From contig NZ_VSJK01000002.1 of NCBI RefSeq assembly GCF_008085915.1, positions 1 through 64,000 of the forward strand: DNA of 64,000 nucleotides, in the 5' to 3' direction. The notes under the pieces are model-generated. The model was not told the DNA's origin. It worked only from the letters and a program-made list of their open reading frames with translations, and made no database searches. How positions within the stretch are numbered: the stretch's first letter is position 1; each line of letters starts with the position of its first letter. This DNA comes from Oceaniovalibus sp. ACAM 378. Its GTDB lineage: Bacteria; Pseudomonadota; Alphaproteobacteria; Rhodobacterales; Rhodobacteraceae. Position numbers and translations under genes: made by a program. Shown here piece by piece: positions 18,231 to 27,617 of this stretch.

Positions 18231-18783
18231 AGCGCGGTCAGCAGCTCGTTCAGTCGGGCGGCATTCTGTCCGGATTCCGCCGACAGCGCAGCGTCGGGCA
18301 GGGGGCGGCCTGCGGGTGACAGCGGATGCGACCCTATCGGGGCACTGCCCGCCCGGTTCGTTACAGCACCCACCGGTGTCGCCGCTCCGGCCAGCGCACC
18401 TGCCAACCAGTCCAGAAGATGCGGCGGCGCAGCCGCACGATCCCTTGGGGCGGGCCGTCGGTCAATTGCGGCCAGCAGGGCGGCGCTGAGCGGCCGGGAG
18501 ATGGCGCATCCATCCGGGCGTATAATTTGTCCGGATATATTTCTACGTTTCGCTCGCGATCATAAGTCTAAATTCGCGCGTGAAACGCCAAAACGCCCGG
18601 CCATGAATCCCGAACGGGGCGATGTGCGCAGGGAGTGTCCTGGCGGGGCCATACCTGATCGGATGAAAATTCGCATTCCTTCGCAGATTATTCACCCCCG
18701 CCATGGATTATTGCGGCGATCCCCGGCCATACTCTGCGGACACCTGCACGGGCAGGATGCGCAAACGGGCAAAGGAAAAACAG
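18231..18783. other. Gene-free stretch with degraded sequence
   Basis: Beyond the ligase fragment, this 550-base stretch has no gene I can support. The minus-strand frame of the ligase fragment stays open to about 18530, suggesting residual coding sequence, but without a recognisable motif. The last 250 bases contain the leader of the SDR gene, including an AAAGGAAA ribosome site just before 18784. A lower-GC patch around 18520-18590 could hold a promoter. Confidence 0.45.
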
Positions 18784-19524
18784 ATGACGGATTTCTCGGG
18801 ACAGGTGGCTGTGGTGACGGGCGGTGCACAGGGAATCGGCCGCGCGGTGGCTGACCGGCTGGCGGCGGGCGGTGCACGTGTCGCCATCTGGGACATGGAC
18901 GCAGATCTTGCCAATACGGCAGCCAAGGCCATGGGCAACGGCGCTTTTGCGCAACAGGTCGATGTATCGGACTGGGACAGCGTCAGCGCTGCGATGGCCG
19001 CGACTCTGGATATCGCCGAACGGGTCGACATTTGTGTCAACTCGGCCGGGATTGCCGGATCGAACGGCCCTCTGGCCGATTACCCGGTCGACGAGTTCCG
19101 CAAGATTACCGAGATCAACCTGCTGGGCACCTTCCACGTCAACCGCGCCGTGGTTCCGACAATGACCGAGCAGAACTACGGGCGAATCGTCAACATCGCC
19201 TCGATCGCCGGAAAAGAGGGCAATCCGAACGCCAGCGCCTATTCCGCGTCAAAGGCCGGGGTGATCGGGCTGACGAAATCGCTGGGCAAGGAGCTGGCGG
19301 GTCATGATATCGCCGTTAACTGCGTTACACCTGCCGCCGCACGCACCCGTATCTTTGATCAGATGAGCCAGGAACACATCGATTTCATGCTGAGCAAGAT
19401 CCCCCGCAACCGGTTTCTGGAGCTGGACGAGGCGGCAGCGATGATCGTTTGGCTGTGCACGCGCGAAAACAGCTTTTCCACCGGCGCAGTGTTTGATTTG
19501 TCGGGCGGGCGCGCAACCTATTGA
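18784..19524 (+). CDS. Short-chain dehydrogenase/reductase
   Basis: A 246-residue classical SDR that reduces or oxidises hydroxy/keto groups with NAD(P)H. The cofactor motif is TGGAQGIGRAV, the NSAG motif is in VNSAGIAGSNG, and the catalytic Ser, Tyr and Lys are in NIASIAGKEGNPNASAYSASKAG. An Asp after beta-2 (IWDMDAD) favours NAD(H). Start 18784 is preferred over the longer open frame because AAAGGAAA lies just upstream and the family begins this way. It follows the broken acyl-CoA genes and may have belonged to that pathway. Confidence 0.88.
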   Translation: MTDFSGQVAVVTGGAQGIGRAVADRLAAGGARVAIWDMDADLANTAAKAMGNGAFAQQVDVSDWDSVSAAMAATLDIAERVDICVNSAGIAGSNGPLADYPVDEFRKITEINLLGTFHVNRAVVPTMTEQNYGRIVNIASIAGKEGNPNASAYSASKAGVIGLTKSLGKELAGHDIAVNCVTPAAARTRIFDQMSQEHIDFMLSKIPRNRFLELDEAAAMIVWLCTRENSFSTGAVFDLSGGRATY

Positions 19525-19565
19525 ACCGGTGCGCTTGCCGCGCCGTCTGTCGCGGCTGATCGGGG

Positions 19566-19703
19566 TCAGACCAGTCCTGACCAGATCAGCCGCAGCAACA
19601 CCAGAACCAGAATTGTGTGCAGCGCCGGGCGAAACCGCGGTTCACCGATCAGGATCAACAGGTGCCGCCCGGCCAGCGCATCCAGAAACCCGGTGACGTT
19701 CAT
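19566..19703 (-). CDS. Possible 45-residue single-helix membrane protein
   Basis: An ORF beginning MNVTGFLDALAGRHLL and ending in a strongly hydrophobic segment (HTILVLVLLRLIWSGLV). It lies 69 bases downstream of the last cellulose-operon gene on the same strand. Ribosome-site support is weak (ACGG), and no family is recognised. It could be a small membrane protein of the operon, a remnant, or chance. Confidence 0.3.
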   Translation of the reverse strand: MNVTGFLDALAGRHLLILIGEPRFRPALHTILVLVLLRLIWSGLV

Positions 19704-19772
19704 TGGCAAGCCGTTTGATATCGGAGAACCTGTTCCGGGCTTATCAATGCGCACCAGCGACGCAAATTTCAG

Positions 19773-21260
19773 TTACTGCATTGCCTCGGACAATGCGCGG
19801 CGCGACGCTGGTGTCGCCATCTGATCGTGTGCGCGTCGAAACTCGGCCACGGCTGCCGGGCGGTTGCCGGAATTCAGATATGCATATCCGCGCAACAGCG
19901 AGAGATCACGGTGCATCCGACCGGTCAGTCGTTCGAGTTCGTCGAAATATGCAATGGCCCGGCCATAATCCCCACGATTGTACGCGTAAACACCGCGTTT
20001 ATCGAGGATTTGACTTTCGATCTCCACCCGTTGCTTACGGTCGAAATGCGTGTTGGCGGCGACCTCGGCTGCCTGATCGATCATCCCGAGGCGCAGCATC
20101 GCCAGCGCCATGCCATAGGCTGAATCCGTTCTGGATTGGGCGGTTGATCCGATTGAAGTGGCCTTCCGGAAATCATTCAAGGCCTCCATCGGACGGTCGG
20201 CGTTCAGCGCGCACCACCCGCGTTGGGACAGGATCGCGCCGCTTTGAGCGTTGGCCGTCAATGCCAGACATCCCTGCCAATCGCCGCGTGCGGCAGCCTG
20301 TGCCGCGCGGGAAAGATTGGGCGCAGCAGCAGACCCACCGCCTGCAGGTTGGGGTGTCGATCCGCCCGACGATGATCGAGCCGTCGATGTTCGGGGCGGC
20401 GCAGGTTGCGAGGTCGCCGACCGGGTGTCGAGCGTTTTGGGCCTTGGGTTTGGCCTTGGACTTGTCATCATGGCAAGCGTCGGGTCGGACTCCGGATCGT
20501 CGGGCGCCGATTGGCTTGTTGGGTCGGTGGGCGTTTTGAGCGGCACAGAGCTTGCCCCCGCGCGAAGCCGATTTTCGACCACAGTCAACTGTTCGGCTGT
20601 TTCCGGGGAGGTTTCGCGGGCCAGATCTGCCAGGGCGGACAAGGCTGCGGCATCAGCGATCGCGGCGGATTTCTCCAGCGTGGCGATCAGAACCTCGGAC
20701 GTGTCGCAACTGCGCAATACGCTGCGATAGACGGCGAGGGCCGATTCATTGTCACCCACTGACTGATATTGCTCCGCGAGCAGCCAGGCGTTGTTGACCC
20801 GCTCGCAACGCAACAGGGCGGAATTGCTGCGCGCGACGCGGATTGCGGCATTTGCCTCGCCGGCATCGACCGCCTGGGTAAAGCGGCTCTGCGCCTCTGC
20901 AATCACAAGGGTTTGCAACAATTCCTCGGTTGGGGACCACGCGGGATAGGCTTGGCGAGTCTTGTCGATCAAGGATCGAGCGCCATCGAAATCGCCGGTC
21001 GCGATCAGACCATAGATCTCGTCGATGGCTTCGGCGGGGACATCACGCGAAACTTCGTTCAGATCCTCTGACGGCGTCCAGTCGGGATATTGAAGTTGCA
21101 GGCGGCGGATTTCAGATTGCACCGCCTGCTCATTGCCCTCGCCGATATAAAAGCGGAGCGCCATGAGATCGCCGTCGGGCGGCGTCTGGGCCGCGGCCGG
21201 AACGGCGGCCAGCGCCTGCAGCATGGCGAACGCGGCGATGAGTTTCCAAATGCGCGTCAC
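19773..21260 (-). CDS. Secreted TPR-like protein of the cellulose operon
   Basis: About 495 residues with an N-terminal signal peptide (IWKLIAAFAMLQALAAVPAAAQT). Helical repeat segments lie on either side of a low-complexity Pro/Ser/Thr-rich linker around residues 250-325 (DPTSQSAPDDPESDP, TARSSSGGSTPQPAGGGSA). The C-terminal half has clear TPR-type pairs (YNRGDYGRAIAYFDELERLTG, YLNSGNRPAAVAEFRRAHD). No beta-barrel domain is visible, so it is not a full BcsC porin, but it takes the last place of the operon where bcsC usually sits. GTG 21260 overlaps the bcsZ stop by four bases like the other junctions. ATG 21272 is the alternative start. A periplasmic scaffold for glucan export is a reasonable inference. 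Confidence 0.75.
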   Translation of the reverse strand: MTRIWKLIAAFAMLQALAAVPAAAQTPPDGDLMALRFYIGEGNEQAVQSEIRRLQLQYPDWTPSEDLNEVSRDVPAEAIDEIYGLIATGDFDGARSLIDKTRQAYPAWSPTEELLQTLVIAEAQSRFTQAVDAGEANAAIRVARSNSALLRCERVNNAWLLAEQYQSVGDNESALAVYRSVLRSCDTSEVLIATLEKSAAIADAAALSALADLARETSPETAEQLTVVENRLRAGASSVPLKTPTDPTSQSAPDDPESDPTLAMMTSPRPNPRPKTLDTRSATSQPAPPRTSTARSSSGGSTPQPAGGGSAAAPNLSRAAQAAARGDWQGCLALTANAQSGAILSQRGWCALNADRPMEALNDFRKATSIGSTAQSRTDSAYGMALAMLRLGMIDQAAEVAANTHFDRKQRVEIESQILDKRGVYAYNRGDYGRAIAYFDELERLTGRMHRDLSLLRGYAYLNSGNRPAAVAEFRRAHDQMATPASRRALSEAMQ

Positions 21261-22330
21261 AGGGGGAAGCACATGGGTGCGCTTTTGGCTTGGGCAATCA
21301 TGGTCATCACCTGCAAGGTTGCTGGATAATAGGGGTCGTCGGACACGAAAGGCGGCAAGGCCGAGCCGACGCTGTTCTGCGCGCTGCAGATGGAAAGCGC
21401 CGCGACGGCCTTATACCCCGCATGCGCGCTGGTTTCGAGGATCTTTCCGGTTTTTCGGTCGATGACGGTGGCCGCGCTGCCTTCTGGTGCGCGCGCCTGC
21501 GCTTCGGCATAACGCAGAACAGCGGGGTGCGCGTTCAGGCCTGACCAGATCAGGAAAAGCGGTATGCGCATCGCCTCATACCCGGCGTTGAACGAGAAGT
21601 CCTGTGCGGGGCGGATTGCATCACTGGTGATTTCCACCCAATCCGGCACGACGCCGTCCCGCGCCAGCGTGGTTTGCAGATCGACCGCGCCGCGCGCTGC
21701 GAGAGCGAGTTCGGGCAGTTCGAAAGCTGTCGCCAATTCGGTCATCGCCAACGGCATCGAATAGCAGGGATTGATGATGAATCCGCTGTCGGTGCGAAAT
21801 CCGTGTGCCGCGGGCAAAAGCAACGGTGTCGCGTCCGATCCCGGACTTTCTATGATACACAGCTCGACCAGATCCGTCGCGATGCTCTTTGCCAGTTCGC
21901 GGTATTCCGGAACCGAAAATTTCCGCGACGCCTTGAGAAGCGCCCAAGCCCGGAACAGATCACCGTCGCTTGCATTGTTGGTGTCGGGCACCCGCTCCGG
22001 CGCGTCGGGCAGCCAGCGCCAGGCGAGCAGATTGTCGGACCGGACGCCCAGATTGACTTTGGTCCAGGTCTCCATCCTTTCAAACGCAAGCCGGTCGCCA
22101 ACCGTCACGGCAAGCAGCATGCCATATGCCTGCCCCTCCGAATGGCTGGCGTTCTGCTGATTGCGGTCAACCACCCGGCCCGAGGAATCCAGATTGGCAG
22201 CTTTCCACGCCGCCCAGACATCGCGAAGATTAACCTCGATGTCCGCGTCCTGACCATACGCCGGCAGTCCGGACAGTGCGCCCAACCCCGCAAAGGCGCC
22301 AATGCCAGCCATGACTTCGCGTCGATTCAT
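21257..22330 (-). CDS. bcsZ: Cellulose-operon endoglucanase, glycoside hydrolase family 8
   Basis: A 357-residue GH8 cellulase homologous to BcsZ. The twin-arginine-like start MNRREVMAGIGAFAGLGALSG suggests export. The catalytic-acid motif is HSEGQAYGMLLAV, followed by NASDGDLFRAWALL and later SFNAGYEAMRIPLFLIW. BcsZ trims nascent beta-1,4-glucan and is needed for efficient cellulose export. Start 22330 overlaps the bcsB stop by four bases (ATGA); the longer open frame upstream lies inside bcsB. The chain looks complete. Confidence 0.92.
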   Translation of the reverse strand: MNRREVMAGIGAFAGLGALSGLPAYGQDADIEVNLRDVWAAWKAANLDSSGRVVDRNQQNASHSEGQAYGMLLAVTVGDRLAFERMETWTKVNLGVRSDNLLAWRWLPDAPERVPDTNNASDGDLFRAWALLKASRKFSVPEYRELAKSIATDLVELCIIESPGSDATPLLLPAAHGFRTDSGFIINPCYSMPLAMTELATAFELPELALAARGAVDLQTTLARDGVVPDWVEITSDAIRPAQDFSFNAGYEAMRIPLFLIWSGLNAHPAVLRYAEAQARAPEGSAATVIDRKTGKILETSAHAGYKAVAALSICSAQNSVGSALPPFVSDDPYYPATLQVMTMIAQAKSAPMCFPL

Positions 22331-24558
22331 TTTCTTTTCCGCCTTGTCAGCATGGCAATCCCGATAGCGACAATTGCAGAACAAAAGATTAATAAAAACA
22401 GCGGAATGACGAAGCGGGCGGGTGTTATCGTGACGTAATTCCCAACGACGGCGCGCATGTTGCCCAATGTCAGCGGTTCGTTCAGGGACAGCGGCTTCTG
22501 CGGTGAAGTCCAACTGCTCCAGCCGTTCTCGGACGAATACAGTGCGACCTGACCGTGTGGGCCCTCGAACTCTTGATGACTGGCTGCGAGGGACGCAACG
22601 ATTTCGACAGGATCGGCACGGGACCGCAGGATCAGCCAGATTTTTTCAGGCGTCGCCATATCCGGCTGGATCAACATGGCTTCCGCAGAATGCCTTGCAA
22701 GCCATGTTTGCAGATCCGGCTCGGAGCCGCGCCACATTTCGGCCAGACCGTCAGACAGGCGCGATGGCAGGGCGGCAGCGCGTTCCAGATCATAGAAAAC
22801 ACGCCACCACGGCCCATCGTCGATATTTTTCCACAGATCTATGTCCTCGACCGTTTCCTGGGCGGTCGACAGGAGGACAGATTGCAATTCGGCGCTGTTT
22901 CCATCGACAATGTCGCCTTCCAGCGATGACAGATCGGCGGGCACCCCCACCGTCAGCTCAAAGTCCGACCGGTTCGCGTCTGCCTGATCCGATGGCGCAT
23001 CGTTGACGTAGACGGCAGCGAGTTGGGGCAGCATGCCCAAGGGGATCGAACCGCGCCCGGCCTCGCTCAGCCGGATCGAGTCGGGGCCGATGACGCCAAG
23101 CACGGCTTCGATGCTTGGCAATGACATGTTGGGCGAATCCGGAACGAACAGCGCAGTCGTCCCCGATACCTGAAAGATCGGAACGTCCCTGAGCTCACAG
23201 GCCTGATCCGGCGGATCACCGGGGACAAGCGCCTCGAACGTCAGACGGTTCACCCCCGGTGCCAGCAGGTTTGCGGCAAAGGGAACGCGAAGCGTCTTAA
23301 GCGGGCGGCCCGATCTTTCGGCCTCGTCCAGAGGCAAGAGACGGATCGTCGTGTTGTTGATCTTGACGAGCAGCAGCGATCCTTGCGGCAGCTCATCGTC
23401 GTATTGATAATCGAGATTCAGCTCGGCCTGTTGCGACGCAAGCAGCAACCAGTCCCGCGGCAGACGAAACGATACCGGCGCGCGGAAATAACGCCCCTGT
23501 CCTTCGATGATCGGGGTACCGAGATCTGCAATAGACGTCTGGCGGCCGGGCGTCAGCAGTGGCGGCACATCGCCTGAACCTGCGTCTTTCAGGGCCCCGG
23601 CAAGCATCTGACCGACTTCGGCATAGCGACTGCTGTTGGTGACCAGAACGATGGCCCCGTCTCCGCCGCGCCGAAACTCTGGCCCATTGGGCAGCTTCTG
23701 GTCAGGCGGCAGAGCCGTGACCCGCGCCAGCTGTGGCGGCTTCGGCGAGACGGCATAGTAATCCTCGAACGCGATCTCGGGGGGGGTGCCGCCAAAGACA
23801 TCCCCGACCCTTGCGATGATCCCGGCGGCGCCGGCCAGCGGAAAATCAGCGCCCGAGATCCGGATCGAGAACGGTTGGCCCCGCCCCAGTTGCGCGCCGA
23901 TCGCCGCAAGAAAACCCAGTGGATCGGGCGTCAGGTCATCCTTCTGTGTTTCGACGCCGCTTTCGGCCAGGTCAATATCGGTCCACAGGCTGAACGACGC
24001 TTCCGGTCCGCAAAAAACGCGGTGTACCTGCCGCGCCACCAGAGAAACCTGATTTCGGCCTGCCTTGAACAGTCCGGCGGGCACATCCAGCGTGTCGATG
24101 GAATCTTCTTGGAAATGGTTCGGTGTGATCTTGCCGATAGAGGTTCCATTCACGAAAACCTCGATCGAAGACCGTTCAGGCAAAATGTTGATCGCGCTTC
24201 TGGTTGTCAGTCGAAACGTGGTGGCATCAGTTTCGCTTGGCAGGACCAGAATGAACTCTTCACGCGAATATTGACCCTGCATCCGGAAACGGTTTGCCGA
24301 GCCGACCTGCGCCCGCACTGTCCGGAGCGGCATGATCAAGGTCGCGGGTTCTGGCGCGCTTGCCAAATCCCGGGCGGTTTCGTCGTGCATCGCGCGCGGC
24401 GCTGTCGGGGCCTCCGGCATGTTAAACCGGTCGCTCGCGGACCCTTCCGGGTCTTCGAAATCTTCCAGAATGATCTGTTGGGCCGATGCCTTTTGCAGCG
24501 GAAGAACAGACGCCAGCATCGTGGCAATCAGAAGGGGTTTCCACCGGATCATCGCCAT
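22327..24558 (-). CDS. bcsB: Cellulose synthase periplasmic subunit BcsB
   Basis: A 743-residue BcsB with a cleavable signal (LLIATMLASVLPLQKASAQ). Two beta-rich carbohydrate-binding/flavodoxin-like modules follow: FTLTTRSAINILPE-like and VFVNGTSIGKI in the first, and VLVTNSSRYAEVGQML and LLLVKINNTTIRLLPL later. A single C-terminal membrane anchor (FVIPLFLLIFCSAIVAIGIAML) before RRKRK packs against BcsA. BcsB guides the growing glucan through the periplasm. The gene starts immediately after the bcsA TAG stop with no spacing and overlaps bcsZ by four bases. Confidence 0.93.
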   Translation of the reverse strand: MAMIRWKPLLIATMLASVLPLQKASAQQIILEDFEDPEGSASDRFNMPEAPTAPRAMHDETARDLASAPEPATLIMPLRTVRAQVGSANRFRMQGQYSREEFILVLPSETDATTFRLTTRSAINILPERSSIEVFVNGTSIGKITPNHFQEDSIDTLDVPAGLFKAGRNQVSLVARQVHRVFCGPEASFSLWTDIDLAESGVETQKDDLTPDPLGFLAAIGAQLGRGQPFSIRISGADFPLAGAAGIIARVGDVFGGTPPEIAFEDYYAVSPKPPQLARVTALPPDQKLPNGPEFRRGGDGAIVLVTNSSRYAEVGQMLAGALKDAGSGDVPPLLTPGRQTSIADLGTPIIEGQGRYFRAPVSFRLPRDWLLLASQQAELNLDYQYDDELPQGSLLLVKINNTTIRLLPLDEAERSGRPLKTLRVPFAANLLAPGVNRLTFEALVPGDPPDQACELRDVPIFQVSGTTALFVPDSPNMSLPSIEAVLGVIGPDSIRLSEAGRGSIPLGMLPQLAAVYVNDAPSDQADANRSDFELTVGVPADLSSLEGDIVDGNSAELQSVLLSTAQETVEDIDLWKNIDDGPWWRVFYDLERAAALPSRLSDGLAEMWRGSEPDLQTWLARHSAEAMLIQPDMATPEKIWLILRSRADPVEIVASLAASHQEFEGPHGQVALYSSENGWSSWTSPQKPLSLNEPLTLGNMRAVVGNYVTITPARFVIPLFLLIFCSAIVAIGIAMLTRRKRK

Positions 24559-26919
24559 CTAACTCCCGACTCCGAAATATTTTTCTGCTTCAGGCGACGG
24601 TTCGTTCGGCTTTTGCCCGGGCTGAACCGGAGCGGAGACAACATTTGCGAGTTCGTTGGATGGCACGTGCGTGGCCGTCTCAAGCTCAGCCTTTCGGCGG
24701 GCGGGTTCGTTCAGAAAATCATAGACGGTTGTGGGCAGGGACAGGATGCCTTTGGAAAACACGAAGACCAGCCCCGAAAACAACCCGCGGCCCCTGGAGT
24801 GCACCTTGCGGAAAAAAGTCCAGCGCGCGCTGTCGCCGAAGGTGAGAAAGGCGGCCAGACGACTTGCGGCGATCATGTCCTTCGAGGCAATGGCGAGGTT
24901 TACAGTCACCCCCTCCACACCGCTGCGCACAGATGCGATTGTCGCGGGCAGCGCGGCTGCCAGATCAGGCTCATTGGTAAGTATCGCGTGGACCTCGACA
25001 GCGCCGCCCTCACGGGCCTCGTTCAATCGATCCTTGCCATCGGGGCCGCGGGTATCGCCGTCGACTCTCAGGATCAATGATTTCGCCCCGGCGGAAAGGA
25101 TCGTGGCGTCCAGCGGATAGCTGCCCTCGCCACCCGAAATCAGGTGCAGCGACGCCGGCACTGAAACACCCGTTCGCGGCTTTAGCAAACGCCGAGGGCG
25201 TTCGAAAACTGCGCGCAGAGCCAAAGAGGTGAGCAGGAAGTTGTAAAGATTCCATGCCCCAACAAGCTGTACGACAGTCCGGTCACCCGGAAATGCGATC
25301 CAGCGGTATCCGCCGGCGATCAATCCCAACAGCATCAGCAGGGTCAGACCCAGCAATGGCAGGTAAATCGGTGACAGGAAGGCGTGGTCAAGTTCTTCCT
25401 CTTTCACAGTGACCTTGAACTGCGCGGCGCGGGGTCGGAGCACGGTGCCGATGATCGCGCGCAGCAGATAGGGAGTCTGCGCAATCTCATAAACTTCAGA
25501 GATTTGCGGCCATCGAACTTTGGAGAACAGGGCGCTCTGAACCAGAAAACCGATCAACAGATAGGGCAAGATATAGACCAGAACCTCTTTAGAGGAGACG
25601 ACAAAGATTTCGAGACCGAAGAACATATAGAACAGCGGACTGATCAGAAAAATCATCCGGATCAACGGAAACAGCCAGAAACTCATCGAGTTGAGATAGC
25701 AGAGCCGCTGTGTGATCGAGAGACCCGAGCGGAAGATCGGGTTCTTCAGGATGAGCATTTGGATCATGCCCGTGGCCCAACGGCCCCTCTGCTGGATGAA
25801 CGAGGCAAAGGTTTCGGGCTGCAAGCCGCCGATCATCGCCTGATCCAGATATTTGCTTTCCCAGCCACGCGCATGGATGTCGAGAGCGGTTTCCGCATCC
25901 TCGGTGATGGTTTCGCCAGAGATTCCGCCCACCTCATCCACTGCCCGGCGTCGCAACAGCGCGGCCGATCCGCAGAAGAACGCGCCGCCCAGCCGGTCAA
26001 GACCCCGGTGGATCGTGGTATAAAACATCTCGTTCTCGGACGGACAGGTTTCCGGCAAGCCAATGTTGCGCTCGATCGGATCGCGGTTGATGAAAAAGTG
26101 CGGCGTCTGAACAAGAAACAGGCGCGGGTTCTCGACAAAATATCCGACCGTTCGGATCAGAAAGTCGCGGCTGGGCACGTGATCTGCGTCCAGAACAAGA
26201 AACAGCTCACCGCTCAGGTTCTGCAATGCAGAGTTCAGGTTACCAGCCTTCGCGCTCTCGTTGCGGGCGCGCGTGACATAGACGACACCCAGATCGCTGC
26301 ACAGTTTCTGCAACCGCGCGCGGCGGGCTTTCGACTCGGTCGCGATGGCGGGGTCGGAGTGGTTGCACCGCTGATCGGTCCCGCCATCATCGCACAGAAC
26401 CACCGTCACCTTGTCGTGCGGATAGTTGATCTGCTTTGCTGCGGCCAGCGTGACGGCCAGCAGTTCATCGGCTTCATTATAGGAGGGAACCAGAATGTCG
26501 ACGCTGGGCACGTCTTTTACCCGCACACGCGCGGGCGGTTCCGGGTCGGTCGGGTCGGCGGTGACAAGTGCTGTCAGAAAGAACAGGCCGACAGTAAAGG
26601 TTTCAGCCCCGAACAGGATGATGGCGGCGGCGAAGGACAACGGTTCTTCTGGCGATGGCAGCGTTTCCGTCAATCGCCACAGCCAATAGCGCAGGGTGAA
26701 AAAGCTTGCCACTGCAAGCATTCCGAAACGAATAGGAAGGCAGACATGGACGAAAGGTTTCACCACCAGCAGCAGGCCAACTGTCACCAGCGCCAACACT
26801 CCCTGAACCGCGATCGAGGTCGGAACCGACGCGAGAAACAGGATCGGCACCATCAACAGCAGCCAAAGCAGGACCATCACCGACACGCCAAGGCGCGAGA
26901 CTACTCCTGAAATATTCAT
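24559..26919 (-). CDS. bcsA: Cellulose synthase catalytic subunit BcsA
   Basis: A 786-residue inner-membrane family-2 glycosyltransferase that polymerises UDP-glucose into beta-1,4-glucan. All catalytic signatures are present: VVLCDDGGTDQR, the DxD motif in LVLDADHVPSRDF, the TED motif in ETITEDAETALDIHA, and QQRGRWATGM. Membrane helices flank the catalytic domain. The C-terminal region (FERPRRLLKPRTGVSVPASL, then ATILSAGAKSL) occupies the PilZ position. Its arginine spacing and DxSxxG motif are degenerate, so c-di-GMP control is doubtful. The start overlaps the bcsN-like gene by four bases. Confidence 0.96.
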   Translation of the reverse strand: MNISGVVSRLGVSVMVLLWLLLMVPILFLASVPTSIAVQGVLALVTVGLLLVVKPFVHVCLPIRFGMLAVASFFTLRYWLWRLTETLPSPEEPLSFAAAIILFGAETFTVGLFFLTALVTADPTDPEPPARVRVKDVPSVDILVPSYNEADELLAVTLAAAKQINYPHDKVTVVLCDDGGTDQRCNHSDPAIATESKARRARLQKLCSDLGVVYVTRARNESAKAGNLNSALQNLSGELFLVLDADHVPSRDFLIRTVGYFVENPRLFLVQTPHFFINRDPIERNIGLPETCPSENEMFYTTIHRGLDRLGGAFFCGSAALLRRRAVDEVGGISGETITEDAETALDIHARGWESKYLDQAMIGGLQPETFASFIQQRGRWATGMIQMLILKNPIFRSGLSITQRLCYLNSMSFWLFPLIRMIFLISPLFYMFFGLEIFVVSSKEVLVYILPYLLIGFLVQSALFSKVRWPQISEVYEIAQTPYLLRAIIGTVLRPRAAQFKVTVKEEELDHAFLSPIYLPLLGLTLLMLLGLIAGGYRWIAFPGDRTVVQLVGAWNLYNFLLTSLALRAVFERPRRLLKPRTGVSVPASLHLISGGEGSYPLDATILSAGAKSLILRVDGDTRGPDGKDRLNEAREGGAVEVHAILTNEPDLAAALPATIASVRSGVEGVTVNLAIASKDMIAASRLAAFLTFGDSARWTFFRKVHSRGRGLFSGLVFVFSKGILSLPTTVYDFLNEPARRKAELETATHVPSNELANVVSAPVQPGQKPNEPSPEAEKYFGVGS

Positions 26920-27551
26920 GGCCGCGGACCGGCAAGTGGTGAAAGCATCTCGGGTGCGTCGCCCGGACGTTTGGTTTTGGCGGCAAACCCGGCTTGCGTG
27001 GGTTCTGCGGCGATCAAAGCCTCATCGGCTGTTCCGTGGATGCAGTTGCGCAAAATCATGTCCATTGCTGATCGGCCTGCCGGTACGATCCGGGTTGCAC
27101 CGTCAAGTCGGCGCAGGGCAAGCACGCAGGTCAATCCGGCATTGTTTGACCATTCCGCCCAGTTCAGCGCACCAAGACTATCTGTGCGGCTGAAGAACGA
27201 AAGGTCTGCGATCTCTCCAAACGGAAAGAGATCGGTATCCAGCGATGCCAGATACTTCACGGGCTGGAACCGTCCGTTGGTTGCAAGGTCCGCGCCATGT
27301 GCTCTCAGCATCACGACATTATCGCCACGCAATGCGGTGCGATTTGTCAGCAGGATGCGTTGTTCGGCATAGGGCCCAACCAGACGCGCCAGCACCATTT
27401 CCGCGTCGGGAACTGAAATCCACGCGCTTGCGAGCGGCTGCTGAACGAACGGTTCCTGCGCGAGGTCCGTGCGAAATTCGCCCATCGGCAGGACAAATGT
27501 CTCGCATCCGGCCAGCAGCACGCAAGCGGTCCAGAGAAACGGCTGCCTCAA
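26916..27551 (-). CDS. bcsN: BcsN-like lipoprotein of the cellulose operon
   Basis: A protein of about 211 residues from the TTG at 27551 (233 from 27617). It has a lipobox-like signal sequence (FLWTACVLLAGCETF) whose cysteine would be lipidated. It is the first gene of the operon, ahead of bcsA, where alphaproteobacterial cellulose operons carry bcsN. The body has WAEWSNNAGLTCVLALRRLDG and NCIHGTADEALI. BcsN has no established biochemical role. The TTG start is preferred because it places the signal peptide at the N-terminus; the 22 extra residues of the longer frame are polar. Assignment rests mainly on position and lipoprotein character. Confidence 0.65.
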   Translation of the reverse strand: MRQPFLWTACVLLAGCETFVLPMGEFRTDLAQEPFVQQPLASAWISVPDAEMVLARLVGPYAEQRILLTNRTALRGDNVVMLRAHGADLATNGRFQPVKYLASLDTDLFPFGEIADLSFFSRTDSLGALNWAEWSNNAGLTCVLALRRLDGATRIVPAGRSAMDMILRNCIHGTADEALIAAEPTQAGFAAKTKRPGDAPEMLSPLAGPRP

Positions 27552-27617
27552 GGCGTCACCGTTTCTGAAGGTGATCGAGCGCGGGTCGAGTTCCGTAACG
27601 GAAAGTTGCTGCCACAA

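Noticed and set aside
23785-23793. G-rich run in bcsB as a possible frameshift
   Set aside because: The BcsB frame is open and conserved through the run.
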